From Paracoccus spongiarum (GTDB lineage: Bacteria; Pseudomonadota; Alphaproteobacteria; Rhodobacterales; Rhodobacteraceae), in NCBI RefSeq assembly GCF_030732095.1, contig NZ_JAVAMQ010000009.1, positions 111,430-175,429 of the forward strand: DNA of 64,000 nt, in the 5' to 3' direction. This document shows positions 48,101 to 56,325 of this stretch, piece by piece. Under the pieces are notes generated by a model. That model had not been told where the DNA came from. It worked only from the letters and a program-made list of their open reading frames with translations, and did no database searches. Within the stretch, counting starts at the first letter, position 1. Each line of letters starts with the position of its first letter. The translations under genes were made by a program, and so were the position numbers.

Positions 48101-49095
48101 AAACCCGCGAGGGCGTCGCCGTCAGCTATACCGGCCACTACACCTTCCGCGACTTCGACCTCGTGGGCCAGCGCCCCGAGCGCGGAGAGGTCTGGGACGA
48201 CGCCTATCAGGGTGTGAACCTGGGCGGAAATGCCTTTGACATGGTGTTCAACGACATCCGCATCGACGGCTTCAACCACGCCTTCAACCTGACCGACAAC
48301 AACGACGTGAACACGGGTCGGGCGGGCGACTTCGAGAATACGGTGATCGACGGCGTGTTCACCAACATCCGCGGCGCGACCATCCAGCAGACCGAGGCCG
48401 GCCAGCTGCAGATCCTGCGCGCCTCCGATCTGGTCGAGGGTCGACTGAACTTCCGGCTGACCGCCGACCGCAACATCTCGGACAGGGACAACCTGTTCTT
48501 CGACGGCATCAAGACCGATTCGATCGGTGCCGTCGAACGCAGCTTCGTCCTGGAACAGCAGGGGCTGTGGGGCTGGGACAAGGAAAACTACCTCGAGACG
48601 AACGGCTACTGGCGCACGCCGGACGGCAACGCCGTACTGCTGATCGAGGATTACGTCGCCGACCGCGCGACCGGCGAACTGGCCAAGACGATGCTGGTGT
48701 TCCAGCTGGACTACTCGGCCTCGACCCTGCAGAGCCGCTATCCCTACAACGGCGTCATCAACCTTGGCGGGCCGGCCGCGACCGCGCGCAACGACAGCGC
48801 CACCACCTCGGCGAATACCGATGTGCGGATCAACCTGGTGGCCAATGATGTCGACCCGGACGGGGGGCGCGTCTATGTGGACGGCCTGACCGATCCCCGC
48901 AACGGCAACGTCTATCTGCAGGATGACGGCACGGTGCTGTATCGCCCCAACCAGGGCTTCGTGGGGACGGACAGCTTCTCCTACTGGGCCGCCGATCAGG
49001 AGGGCAACTTCACGCGCGCCGATGCGGTGGTGACGGTTCGCGCCGGCGCCGATCACCTGTCGACCGCCATGGGCAGCGACATGTTCGACTTCTGA
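45139..49095 (+). CDS. Giant secreted-type protein with PA14, Ig-like, G8 and beta-helix domains
   Basis: Of 1318 residues, about 80-180 form a PA14-like domain (LRLTGQVYLEAGSHRFYNTT). Two cadherin/Ig-like repeats lie at about 220-405, with DLDADGD and DRDVDGD calcium motifs and SFTYTISDGRGG. A (GGGST)6 linker occupies 409-441. A G8 domain begins near GDWNDPSTWHNG (508). A long region resembling a parallel beta-helix runs to about 1200, and a last Ig-like repeat from about 1214. G8 plus beta-helix occurs in CEMIP/TMEM2-type hyaluronidases and in bacterial extracellular proteins, so polysaccharide binding or cleavage is possible. There is no Sec signal; the end HLSTAMGSDMFDF resembles type I secretion tails. 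ATG 45139 is preferred over GTG 45121. Confidence 0.75.
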   Translation: MAKLPVSAPSGSSTNGYSSGLLGEVYLGGSLRNLGDALRLMQGRPTATFVSDGIDYRATNGSLVDLLGADASTLSDPRGHLLSDQFALRLTGQVYLEAGSHRFYNTTDDGFRLTVNGSVVSEFGNARSSGTSQGVIQIAESGWYSINVDYFEAYGASELRIRHSHNGGTIGTLDESDLRHAVAGGNTGGGSGGSTGGGSTGGGTVVTPPPPVEPPAPVANTAPDARNESRTLAEDGQVSLNPLANDLDADGDRLSITQVGRAANGTVRQNADGTLTYIPNANFAGRDSFTYTISDGRGGVDTARVNLTVNAVNDAPVANDDGGYSVDTGQMLMIDIADLLANDRDVDGDALSLVRLTNVANGSATIVGDQVHFAASGEGAGGFSYSVSDGNGGTDTGRVSVDVEAVATGGGSTGGGSTGGGSTGGGSTGGGSTGGGSTGGGHSSGDPASSHELIDPPQTPAEIAAFVEMVRNMPEHEMGGSPAGAQMHMAALDLVSRADATSIAINHGDWNDPSTWHNGRVPGAGANVLIPEGIAVEYSAVNNASINTVRVDGMLSFATDEDSRLLVDTLVVSPTGHLQIGTADDPVEAGTNVDIVFADNGNIDVGWDPALLSRGMVAMGQVDIAGTEKSSHLKVDVDAMAGDTRLVLEEAPEGWQVGDKLVLTGTYQQGFYWNNATSRMDFAESQDEEVYITAINGNRVTLNRPLTYDHDTPRDDLKAYVANMSRNVTFSSEGGEDIPNHQRGHVMFMHNDDVDVRNAGFVDLGRTDKSIYAGPASEFGGVGNLSATDNVEARYPFHFHEAGVEDVENPATAIGNVVDGSPGWGFVQHSSNANLTSNVAFDVWGAAFVAEDGNETGTWYRNIAIKSQGWAAGDVAVKHSEVDGNDARTGDGFWFGGRLVEAVENVAANTTHGFVWLHRGERDGVDPDTMQNSDLGYGRDMLGNDKAPIQGFRDNEAFGTNTGLIVVKENPDQGHDVRSVFDGFTNWETREGVAVSYTGHYTFRDFDLVGQRPERGEVWDDAYQGVNLGGNAFDMVFNDIRIDGFNHAFNLTDNNDVNTGRAGDFENTVIDGVFTNIRGATIQQTEAGQLQILRASDLVEGRLNFRLTADRNISDRDNLFFDGIKTDSIGAVERSFVLEQQGLWGWDKENYLETNGYWRTPDGNAVLLIEDYVADRATGELAKTMLVFQLDYSASTLQSRYPYNGVINLGGPAATARNDSATTSANTDVRINLVANDVDPDGGRVYVDGLTDPRNGNVYLQDDGTVLYRPNQGFVGTDSFSYWAADQEGNFTRADAVVTVRAGADHLSTAMGSDMFDF
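46363..46461 (+). repeat. 15-bp in-frame tandem repeat encoding GGGST
   Basis: Six units of the pattern GGT-GGC-GGC-AGC-ACG plus a partial seventh, with a few third-position changes. The repeat codes a flexible linker between the second Ig-like repeat and the G8 region. A shorter relative of the same motif occurs at about 45700-45750. Unit number could vary by slippage without frame loss. Confidence 0.9.
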
Positions 49096-49162
49096 GCGGA
49101 TCGCGCGCGGGTGGCGGCCGTGCCGCCGCCTGTTGCGAAGGTCCTGGCACGTCAGCAAAATC

Positions 49163-49195
49163 AGCCCGGCCGAACCCGTGTCGGCCGGGCTTTCT
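49163..49195 (+). terminator. Intrinsic terminator after the G8-domain gene
   Basis: AGCCCGGCCGA and TCGGCCGGGCT form a perfect 11-bp stem around ACCCGTG, followed by TTCT. It lies 68 bp past the stop codon. The short T-run is weak but the stem is strong. The rest of 49096-49391 shows no other feature. Confidence 0.8.
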
Positions 49196-49391
49196 GATGC
49201 GGCCTGGCGCATGGCGCCGCGATGCCGGAAGGGTGATGCCTGTCACGTCCCTTGCGGCGGTGGCAATCCGGGGCCGAAGCGCCTAGGCTGGCGGCCGGGG
49301 CAGGTCCCCGCCTTCTGGCCAGCCGGCCGGGCGTCCCTGTCCAGCGCGACCCCGGATGCGATCCTGACGCATCCGCACCACAGGAGCCTCC

Positions 49392-49778
49392 ATGTCCGAC
49401 CGACGCCTGAACGGCCAGATCGAATTCGACATCGTCGCGGTCAGCGACGCCGAGGCCGAGGGCGAGATGACCGTCACCCCGTCCGGCAGCGGCCTCTATG
49501 CGGGCGCGCTGATCTGGTTCGCCGAAGCCGTCGCCACCAGCCTGGTGCTGGGCGGCGAGCCCGTGGCCGGGGATGCCGAGGGCCTGCCCGTCGCCGTCAG
49601 CCTCAGCGCGCAGATGCCCGGCCATTGCCGCAACGGCACCCTGGTCGCAAAGGCGCGCTGGGTCAGCCGCGGCCCGCGCGTCGCCATCGTGCGCACCGAG
49701 ATCCGCGATCCCGAGGGCGGCCTGCTGCTGGACCTGACCTCGACCCATCTGGCCAGCGCCGCCGCCAAACCGGCTTGA
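49392..49778 (+). CDS. PaaI-type hotdog thioesterase
   Basis: A 128-residue hotdog-fold protein. Its pattern (GEMTVTPSGSGLYAGALIWFAEAVATSL, then GHCRNGTLVAKARWVSRGPRVAIVRTEI) follows the PaaI/YbdB acyl-CoA thioesterase family. The usual catalytic Asp/Glu on the long helix corresponds to the FAEAVAT segment. GGAG lies 7 bases before the ATG. The acyl-CoA ligase follows 52 bp downstream, so the pair may balance activation and release of the same acyl chains. The substrate is unknown. Confidence 0.78.
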   Translation: MSDRRLNGQIEFDIVAVSDAEAEGEMTVTPSGSGLYAGALIWFAEAVATSLVLGGEPVAGDAEGLPVAVSLSAQMPGHCRNGTLVAKARWVSRGPRVAIVRTEIRDPEGGLLLDLTSTHLASAAAKPA

Positions 49779-49830
49779 TCGGGCGGCAGCCTTCCCGCAA
49801 GCTGCCCCGGCCAGGGGAGGAGTGATTGGG

Positions 49831-51462
49831 ATGGACGGTCTGATGATGCATCGCCCGCTGCTGCAAGGCGGGCTTCTGGACTATGCGGCCGACAGCTTTC
49901 CGGCCGCCGGGATCGTGTCGCGCCGCGTCGAGGGCGATCTGCACCGTCAGGACTATGCCCGGACGCGCCAGCGTGTCGCGCAACTGTCGCTGGCGCTGGA
50001 GGAACTGGGCGTCGGTCCGGGCGACCGCATCGCAACACTGGCCTGGAACGGGCACCGGCATTTCGAGATCTATTATGCCGTCCCCAATATCGGCGCGATC
50101 TGCCACACCATCAACCCGCGGCTGTCGCCCGAACAGCTGATCTTCATCACGCACCACGCCGGCGACCGGATGATCTTCGCCGACCTGACCTTCCTGCCGC
50201 TTCTGGAAAAACTGAAGGATCATCTGCCGCAGATGCAGGTCGTGCTGATGACCGACGCGGCGCACATGCCCCGGAACAGCCTTGATGCTCTGTGCTACGA
50301 GGATCTGCTGGCCGGCCGCCCGACGACGCGGGACTGGCCCGAATTCCCGGAAACCACCGCCTCGGGGCTGTGCTATACCTCGGGTACCACCGGCAAGCCC
50401 AAGGGGGTGCTTTACAGCCACCGCTCGAACGTGCTGCATGCCTTGTCGATCGCGGCCAGCATCGGCGCGGATCTCGGCAACCAGCCGCGCATCCTGCCGG
50501 TGGTGCCGCTGTTCCACGTCAACGCCTGGGGGTTGCCCTTCTACGCACCGATGGTCGGCGCAAGCCTGGTGATGCCGGGGCCGCATCTGGACGGCGCAAG
50601 CCTGTGGGACCTGTGCGAGACCGAAGGGGTTCAAAGCGCATGGGGCGTGCCGACGATCTGGCAGGGCCTGCATGCCGAGATCGCGCGTCGTGGGGCCAAG
50701 CCGGCGGCGCTGCGGCACATCGTCGTCGGTGGCAGCGCCATGCCGCGCAGCCTGACCGAAGCCTTCGAGAAACTCGACATCGACGTGAACCACGCCTGGG
50801 GCATGAGCGAGACCTCGCCGCTGGGCAGCCAGGGCTCGCTGACAAGCGATCAGCGGGACCGGCCGTTCCCGCAGCGGATGGCGCTGAAGGCCACGCAGGG
50901 ACGGCGCGTCCTCGGCGTTGAGATGAAGATCGTGGGTCCCGACGGTCAGCGCCTGCCGCATGACGGCAAGGCCTCGGGCCTGCTGCATGTGCGCGGCAAC
51001 ACCGTTGCCAGCGGATATTTCCGCGACGACGAGGCAAGCGCCGAAGCGATCGACGCCGAGGGCTGGTTCGGGACCGGCGACATCGCCTCAATCGACGCCA
51101 ATGGCTGGGTTACCCTGCGCGACCGGGCCAAGGATCTGATCAAGTCGGGCGGCGAGTGGATCAGTTCGATCGATGTCGAGAACCTGGCGGTGGCCCATCC
51201 CAAGGTTGCGCAATGCGCGGTAATCGCCATGCCCCATCCGAAATGGGGCGAGCGGCCGCTGATGGTGGTCAAGCCGGCCGATCCGCAGGACCTGCCCGGC
51301 ATGGACGAGATCCGCGCCCTTTTGGCGCCGCATCTGGCCGAATGGCAGTTTCCCGACGATATCGTGTTCGTGGACGAGATGCCGATGACCGCGACCGGCA
51401 AAATCAGCAAGCTGACCCTGCGCGAACGCTATCACGATCATGTCGCGCCCGGGGCCGGCTAG
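49831..51462 (+). CDS. AMP-dependent fatty-acid/acyl-CoA ligase
   Basis: A 543-residue adenylate-forming enzyme that activates a carboxylic acid with ATP and CoA. Core motif A5 is YTSGTTGKPKG, followed by VVPLFHVNAWG, HAWGMSETSP, the GWFGTGDIASID hinge region, KDLIKSGGEWIS and the catalytic lysine in TATGKISKLTLRE. This resembles medium/long-chain ligases of the AlkK kind. I chose ATG 49831, nine bases after GGGGAGGAG; a GTG at 49822 would touch that site. Its stop overlaps the stop of the convergent CHAD gene in a shared CTAG. Confidence 0.9.
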   Translation: MDGLMMHRPLLQGGLLDYAADSFPAAGIVSRRVEGDLHRQDYARTRQRVAQLSLALEELGVGPGDRIATLAWNGHRHFEIYYAVPNIGAICHTINPRLSPEQLIFITHHAGDRMIFADLTFLPLLEKLKDHLPQMQVVLMTDAAHMPRNSLDALCYEDLLAGRPTTRDWPEFPETTASGLCYTSGTTGKPKGVLYSHRSNVLHALSIAASIGADLGNQPRILPVVPLFHVNAWGLPFYAPMVGASLVMPGPHLDGASLWDLCETEGVQSAWGVPTIWQGLHAEIARRGAKPAALRHIVVGGSAMPRSLTEAFEKLDIDVNHAWGMSETSPLGSQGSLTSDQRDRPFPQRMALKATQGRRVLGVEMKIVGPDGQRLPHDGKASGLLHVRGNTVASGYFRDDEASAEAIDAEGWFGTGDIASIDANGWVTLRDRAKDLIKSGGEWISSIDVENLAVAHPKVAQCAVIAMPHPKWGERPLMVVKPADPQDLPGMDEIRALLAPHLAEWQFPDDIVFVDEMPMTATGKISKLTLRERYHDHVAPGAG

Positions 51463-52301
51463 GCGGCGACGTCAAGCCACCAGACCGGCGAGGCGCGCAG
51501 CCGTTTCCACAGCTTGCGCGCCTTGTCGCGCGCCTTGGCTTCGCGCGCCGCGGCATCGTCGGGCAGCGCGGCGTCCGCGGCCATCACATGCAGGTCGTTC
51601 AGCGTGCCGAGGGCGTCCTGCAGGGCCTTGATCGTCTTCAGCATCGCACGCGGCTGCCGGCCGTCGAACAGCGGTGCGAAGAATTCGGCGATGTAGCGCA
51701 AATCCTTCGCGCGCTTGCGGAACTGGTGCCGCTCCTCGGGCGGCAGCGCCTCGGGTTGAGGGCCGAAGGACAGAAGTTCGCTCCAGGCGGTCTGCAAGCC
51801 GCGCGCGGCGATCAGCGCGACCGGCGCAGCGGCGAGGCGACGGCGTCGGTTGCCCTTGCAGAGCCGCGCCCTGTCACCCGTCGTCGCGGCGATCAGACCG
51901 GGCAGGGGGGGATGGTCCTGCGGATCGGCCAGCATCGCCCGGGCCTCGGCGCGCAGGCGCTGCGCCCGCGCGGCGGCCTCGGCGCGGGATGCGCCGGTTG
52001 CGGCCTCGGCCTGCACATCGGCGTCGCGCAACGCGGCCAGCGCACGACAGCGTTCCGCCAGCAGGTCGTCCAGCCGTGCGCCGGTCTTGCTGGCCACCAT
52101 GTCGCCAAAGCCGCGCAGGATCGACCGCATGCGTCGCAGCGCCACCCGCGCGGCGTGGACATCTTCGGGTTCGTCGCGCGACAGGATCGCCTGGCGGGCC
52201 GCCTCATGGGCCGCGCCCCCCTGCCGCAACGCCAGTTCCAGCGCCTCGGCCGCCGCCATGTCGCGCCTGACCCGGTCCGGCCTGCCAGCGCCCGGGCTCA
52301 T
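51459..52301 (-). CDS. CHAD domain protein
   Basis: A 280-residue helical, strongly basic protein. CHAD-typical conserved histidine and arginine residues appear in VHAARVALRRMRSILRGF, CRALAALRDADV, HQFRKRAKDLRYIAEFF and LQDALGTLNDLHV. CHAD domains bind inorganic polyphosphate and often sit next to polyphosphate enzymes or CYTH proteins; none is nearby here. Its start overlaps the stop of the upstream thioesterase gene (ATGA), so the two are cotranscribed. Confidence 0.87.
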   Translation of the reverse strand: MSPGAGRPDRVRRDMAAAEALELALRQGGAAHEAARQAILSRDEPEDVHAARVALRRMRSILRGFGDMVASKTGARLDDLLAERCRALAALRDADVQAEAATGASRAEAAARAQRLRAEARAMLADPQDHPPLPGLIAATTGDRARLCKGNRRRRLAAAPVALIAARGLQTAWSELLSFGPQPEALPPEERHQFRKRAKDLRYIAEFFAPLFDGRQPRAMLKTIKALQDALGTLNDLHVMAADAALPDDAAAREAKARDKARKLWKRLRASPVWWLDVAA

Positions 52302-52774
52302 CCCGCGACGGCCCCGACCTGCGCCGGCCGTGCCCCGGCGGGCATCAGCGCGGCCAGCCGCGCGCGGTCATCGGGCGGCGTCGGCAGCGGGCGGCGGGTG
52401 GTCGCGTCGACCGTGACCAGCGTGAAATAGGCGCGGGCGGCTTCGTCCTGGTCCTCGTCGCGGAACATGCCCATCTCGACGCGGATCGAGGCGCGGCCCA
52501 GGCGGGTGACGGACAGGCCGACGGTCAGGGCGTCCGGATAGGACAATTCGCGAAAGAAGGTGCAGCCATTCTCGACGACCACCAGGATCGGCTTGCCGGG
52601 GGCCGGATCGGGTAGCCCGATCGCCGCCAGCGCGCGGGTCATCGCCTCGTCGAACAGCGTGTAATAGGTCGCGTTGTAGATATGGCCATACTGGTCATTG
52701 TCGGTCCAGCGGGTCTGCAGCCCTTCGAACGCGGCATAGGCCGCGCGGAGTCGGGGTGGTTCGCGGTCGGTCAT
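52298..52774 (-). CDS. Acyl-CoA thioesterase (4HBT/YbgC-like hotdog)
   Basis: A 158-residue hotdog-fold protein with the 4-hydroxybenzoyl-CoA thioesterase signature TRWTDNDQYGHIYNATYY, which includes the catalytic aspartate, then FFRELSYPDALTVGLSVTRLG. It hydrolyses acyl-CoA, chain preference unknown. It is the first gene of a pair with the CHAD protein, and is convergent in theme with the ligase and hotdog gene on the other strand. Confidence 0.85.
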   Translation of the reverse strand: MTDREPPRLRAAYAAFEGLQTRWTDNDQYGHIYNATYYTLFDEAMTRALAAIGLPDPAPGKPILVVVENGCTFFRELSYPDALTVGLSVTRLGRASIRVEMGMFRDEDQDEAARAYFTLVTVDATTRRPLPTPPDDRARLAALMPAGARPAQVGAVAG

Positions 52775-52831
52775 GGAGGCCTCCGTCCTGCGCCCAGACT
52801 AGGCCGCGCGGCCCGCGGCGCAAGCCCCGCG

Positions 52832-53095
52832 TCACGCGCCGGGCGGCGGGGAGGGCGCGGCGTCGCGCTGTGCCTCGGCCAGAACGAACAGCCGCAGCGC
52901 GGTCGCAAGCCCGACATCCGGCGGGCGAGCATGGTCGATCTGGCCGATCAGCACCGCCCGCGTCAGTCCGCGCCGATCCGCAGCCCGGCCCAGCGCCTGC
53001 CAGAACGCATCCTCGAGCGAGACCGAGGTGCGATGCCCGTCGATGGTCACCGACCGCTTGGCCGGCGGGGTCATCGGCGGCAGGTCAGTCCTCAT
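52832..53095 (-). CDS. Ribbon-helix-helix domain protein
   Basis: An 87-residue protein with KRSVTIDGHRTSVSLEDAFW and [20 protein letters not shown], the strand and two helices of an RHH_4-type ribbon-helix-helix, usually a DNA-binding repressor fold. It begins inside the end of the DUF4169 gene (11-base overlap). An internal ATG at 53074 is an alternative start. In Rhodobacterales this gene is regularly found with DUF4169 and fumC; the function is unknown. Confidence 0.8.
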   Translation of the reverse strand: MRTDLPPMTPPAKRSVTIDGHRTSVSLEDAFWQALGRAADRRGLTRAVLIGQIDHARPPDVGLATALRLFVLAEAQRDAAPSPPPGA

Positions 53096-53264
53096 CGCGC
53101 TGGTGCGCGTCATGGGCACGCTCGGCACGCTTGGCCTCGGCGGTGCGGGCCTCGCGCAGTGCGCGGGGTTCGCCGAACTTCGCGGCATTGGCATCGCCCG
53201 CCGCGCGCCGTTCGCTGCGGTCGCGCTGCTTGCGGGCCTGCCGAAGGTTGGTGATCTTGGTCAT
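53085..53264 (-). CDS. DUF4169 family protein
   Basis: A 59-residue, highly charged small protein starting MTKITNLRQARKQRDRSE. The AKFGEPRALREARTAEAKRAE helix follows, which is the DUF4169 pattern. The function is unknown. The start was set at 53264 because family members begin with this sequence; a longer in-frame form lacks similarity. It follows fumC by 143 bp and overlaps the ribbon-helix-helix gene. Confidence 0.83.
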   Translation of the reverse strand: MTKITNLRQARKQRDRSERRAAGDANAAKFGEPRALREARTAEAKRAERAHDAHQRDED

Positions 53265-53407
53265 GCGCGGGTCTCCGCATCCTGGTCTGCCGGCTGGCGC
53301 CGACCGGGTCGGCCGCGCCAGTATAGCGCGGATGGGCGCCACATTCACCCGGTGGCGCGACGACCGGGGCCATCGCGCCCGTGAGGGTGGCCCGCCGAGC
53401 CGCCCTG

Positions 53408-54802
53408 TCAGCCCTTCGGGCCGATCATGTCCTCGGGGCGCACGATCCGGTCGAAGGTCTCGCCATCGACGAAGCCGAGGGCGATCGCCTCTTCGCGCAG
53501 CGTGGTCCCGTTCTTGTGGGCGGTCTTGGCGACCTTGGTGGCATTGTCATAGCCGATGGTCGGCGCCAGCGCGGTAACCAGCATCAGCGATTCCTTCATC
53601 AGCTTGTCGATGCGGGCGGTGTTGGCCTGGGTGCCGACCACCATGTTGTCGGTGAAGGACGAGGCCGCATCGCCCAGAAGCTGCATCGACTGGATGACAT
53701 TGTAGGACATCATCGGGTTGTAGACGTTCAGTTCGAAATGCCCTTGCGAGCCGGCAAAGCCCACCGCCGCGTCATTGCCCATGACATGCGCGCAGACCAT
53801 GGTCAGCGCCTCGGCCTGGGTGGGGTTCACCTTGCCGGGCATGATCGAGCTGCCCGGCTCGTTCTCGGGCAGGATCAGCTCGCCCAGACCCGAGCGCGGA
53901 CCCGATCCCAGCAGGCGCATGTCGTTGGCGATCTTGAACAGCGAGGCGGCGACGGTCTTCAGCGCGCCGGAAAAGAATACCATCGCGTCATGGGCGGCCA
54001 GCGCCTCGAACTTGTTCGGCGCGGTGACGAAGGGCAGGCCGGTGATCGTCGCGATCTCCGCGGCGATGGCGCTGTCCCAGCCCTTGCGGGTGTTCAGACC
54101 GGTGCCGACCGCCGTGCCGCCCTGCGCCAGTTCGTAGATCTGCGGCAGGGACATCCGCACCCGTTCGATCCCCATGCGGACCTGGTGGGCATAGCCGCCG
54201 AATTCCTGGCCCAGCGTCAGCGGTGTCGCATCCTGCGTATGGGTGCGGCCGATCTTGATGATGTCCCTGAATTCATGGGCCTTGGCCGCCAGCGCGTCAT
54301 GCAGTTTCTGAAGGCCGGGGATCAGCACGTCGCGCGCCATCATGCCGATGCCGACATGCATCGCGGTGGGGAAGGTGTCGTTGCTGGACTGGCCCATGTT
54401 GCAATGGTCGTTCGGATGCACCGGCGTCTTGCTGCCCAGTTTGCCGCCCAGGATCTCGATGGCGCGGTTGCCGATCACCTCGTTGGCGTTCATGTTCGAC
54501 TGCGTGCCCGACCCGGTCTGCCAGACGACCAGGGGGAAGTTGTCGTCGAACCTGCCCTCGAACACCTCGGTGGCGGCCTGTTCGATCGCCGCGCCGATGC
54601 GGGGGTCAAGATCGCCATTCGCCTGGTTGACCCGCGCCGCCGCCAGCTTGATCGCGCCCAGCGCCCGGATGATCGCGACCGGCTGGCGTTCCCATCCGAT
54701 CGGGAAGTTCAGGATCGAGCGTTGCGTCTGCGCGCCCCAGTATTTGCTGGCGTCAACCTCCAGCGGGCCAAAGCTGTCGGTCTCGGTGCGGGTCGTGGTC
54801 AT
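53408..54802 (-). CDS. fumC: Class II fumarate hydratase
   Basis: Interconverts fumarate and malate in the citric acid cycle, as a cytoplasmic, iron-free tetramer. The 464-residue protein has normal length. It has the superfamily signature [11 protein letters not shown] with the mobile SS loop, the catalytic region [17 protein letters not shown], and [14 protein letters not shown] at the N-terminal side. The ATG at 54802 starts [16 protein letters not shown], typical of FumC; upstream in-frame sequence belongs to the next gene's shadow. Confidence 0.97.
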   Translation of the reverse strand: MTTTRTETDSFGPLEVDASKYWGAQTQRSILNFPIGWERQPVAIIRALGAIKLAAARVNQANGDLDPRIGAAIEQAATEVFEGRFDDNFPLVVWQTGSGTQSNMNANEVIGNRAIEILGGKLGSKTPVHPNDHCNMGQSSNDTFPTAMHVGIGMMARDVLIPGLQKLHDALAAKAHEFRDIIKIGRTHTQDATPLTLGQEFGGYAHQVRMGIERVRMSLPQIYELAQGGTAVGTGLNTRKGWDSAIAAEIATITGLPFVTAPNKFEALAAHDAMVFFSGALKTVAASLFKIANDMRLLGSGPRSGLGELILPENEPGSSIMPGKVNPTQAEALTMVCAHVMGNDAAVGFAGSQGHFELNVYNPMMSYNVIQSMQLLGDAASSFTDNMVVGTQANTARIDKLMKESLMLVTALAPTIGYDNATKVAKTAHKNGTTLREEAIALGFVDGETFDRIVRPEDMIGPKG

Positions 54803-54897
54803 GGCGTTGCTCCCTCGCGGTGTCGCGGCAGCTTTAGCCGCCGCGGGATGGATTCGCAATTGGTATGCAACGGTATGCTGCAATGCGGCCGCGGTGC

Positions 54898-55791
54898 TCA
54901 GGCGGCTTCGGCGGCCCGCATCGCGGCCATCACCCGGTCGCGCTGCGCCTCGGGCAGCGGCAGGATCGGGCGGGGCGGCAGGGCGTCGGTCAGTCCGGCC
55001 TCGCGCGCGGCCATGAACATCACCCGCAGGCTGCCGAATTCGCGGAACAGCTCCCACAAGGCGCCGAAGGCCGCGTCGCGGCGCGCCGTTCCGGCCGCAT
55101 CGCCGGTGATCGCCGCCCGCGCAAGCCTCAGGAAGGAGTCGGGCAACAGCCCCGCGGCGACGCTGAAGAACCCGTCCGCGCCGGCCAGCAGCGATTCCGC
55201 CGCGCCCCAGTCGCCGCTGTATCCGATGGCGAAATCGGAGGGCAGGGCGGCGCGCAGGCGGCCGATCTCGGCGGTGAAATCGCCATCGGCGGGCAGGGGC
55301 ATCTTGACGCCCGCGACGGTCGGCAGCCCGGCCAGCCGCTCGAGAAGCCGTTGCGAGAAGGTGAAATGCGTGGTCGAGGGGTTGTTGTAGATGCACAGGG
55401 GCAAGCCCGTCGCGGCGGCGACGGCGGCGAAATGCTGGAACACCTCCTCCTCGGTCAGCGGGGTATAGCTGACCGGGGCCAGCAGCAGCCCCGCCGCCCC
55501 GGCGCTGGCCGCGTGGCGGGCAAGGGCGGTCGCGTCATCGCTGCGCAGGGCGCCGATGCCCGCGATCACCGGCACCCTGCCGCCGATCGCGTCCAGCGCG
55601 ACCTCCAGGACCTCGCGCCGCTGATCCGGCGTCAGATAGGCATAGCCGCCGGTGCTGCCCAGCAGGCCGATGCTGTCGACCCGCGCCCGCGCGACCGGCT
55701 CGAGAACCCGGCGCAGCGCGTGGTGATCGCAACGCCCCTCGGCGTCGGTGGGGGTGATGGGAAAGGCCGAGACGCCATGAAACAAGGACAT
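54898..55791 (-). CDS. Dihydrodipicolinate synthase family lyase/aldolase
   Basis: A 297-residue TIM-barrel class I aldolase of the DapA/NanA family. The Schiff-base lysine is in VAGVKMPL, the conserved tyrosine in LCIYNNPS, and the pyruvate carboxylate-binding block in [11 protein letters not shown]. The GGTG of true DapA is replaced by GSTG. The family includes dihydrodipicolinate synthase, sialate lyase and keto-sugar aldolases. Location apart from lysine genes suggests one of the catabolic relatives. Start ATG 55791 is preferred to TTG 55797. Confidence 0.8.
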   Translation of the reverse strand: MSLFHGVSAFPITPTDAEGRCDHHALRRVLEPVARARVDSIGLLGSTGGYAYLTPDQRREVLEVALDAIGGRVPVIAGIGALRSDDATALARHAASAGAAGLLLAPVSYTPLTEEEVFQHFAAVAAATGLPLCIYNNPSTTHFTFSQRLLERLAGLPTVAGVKMPLPADGDFTAEIGRLRAALPSDFAIGYSGDWGAAESLLAGADGFFSVAAGLLPDSFLRLARAAITGDAAGTARRDAAFGALWELFREFGSLRVMFMAAREAGLTDALPPRPILPLPEAQRDRVMAAMRAAEAA

Positions 55792-55842
55792 GCGCAATAC
55801 CCCCTGCGGTGACGGACATCGGGTCGGGTGTTGACCGGCGTC

Positions 55843-56325
55843 CTATTTGCGCCAGCGATCCAGCTGCACGACCTCGCCGCCGCCATTCGGGCTGCCGTCG
55901 GGGTCCTGGTCGTCCTCGCCACCCAGCTGCGCCAGATCCTCGTCGTCCCCGTCATCCTCGTCCTCGGCGTCCTGCGTCTCGAAGCGCAGGCCGAACTCCA
56001 CCGAGGGGTCGACAAAGGTCCGCAGCGCGTCGAAGGGGATGCGCATCGGCTCGGGCGAATTGCCGAAGTTCAGTGTGATCGTGAAGCCTTCGTCATCGAC
56101 GGTCAGGTTCTCGAACCAGTGCTGGATGACGATGGTCATCTCCTCGGGATAGCGTTCGCGCAGCCAGTCGGCCATCTCGACGCCATCCTCGCGCGTGTCG
56201 AAGGTGATGAAGAAATGATGCTCGCCCGGCAGGCCGGCCCGGGCGACGCCCTCCAGCACATCCGCGATCAGCCCCTGCATCGCGCGATGCATCATACCGC
56301 CATAGTCGATTCCCGAGCGCGCCAT
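55843..56325 (-). CDS. sspB: SspB-family ClpXP adaptor
   Basis: A 160-residue protein of the alphaproteobacterial SspB type. In related species it tethers ssrA-tagged proteins to ClpX for degradation. IDYGGMMHRAMQGLIADVL, GEHHFFITFDTREDGVEMADWL and EEMTIVIQHWFENL form the substrate-binding fold. A long acidic linker (DAEDEDDGDDED) leads to the ClpX-docking tail GGEVVQLDRWRK. The start at 56325 gives the usual family N-terminus. Confidence 0.88.
   Translation of the reverse strand: MARSGIDYGGMMHRAMQGLIADVLEGVARAGLPGEHHFFITFDTREDGVEMADWLRERYPEEMTIVIQHWFENLTVDDEGFTITLNFGNSPEPMRIPFDALRTFVDPSVEFGLRFETQDAEDEDDGDDEDLAQLGGEDDQDPDGSPNGGGEVVQLDRWRK

Noticed and set aside
44812..49212. 1466-codon open frame antisense to the G8-domain gene
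   Set aside because: Its composition (Val/Gly/Arg/His-rich, no motif) is that expected from the complement of a high-GC gene; the plus-strand frame has clear domains, a ribosome-binding site and a terminator.
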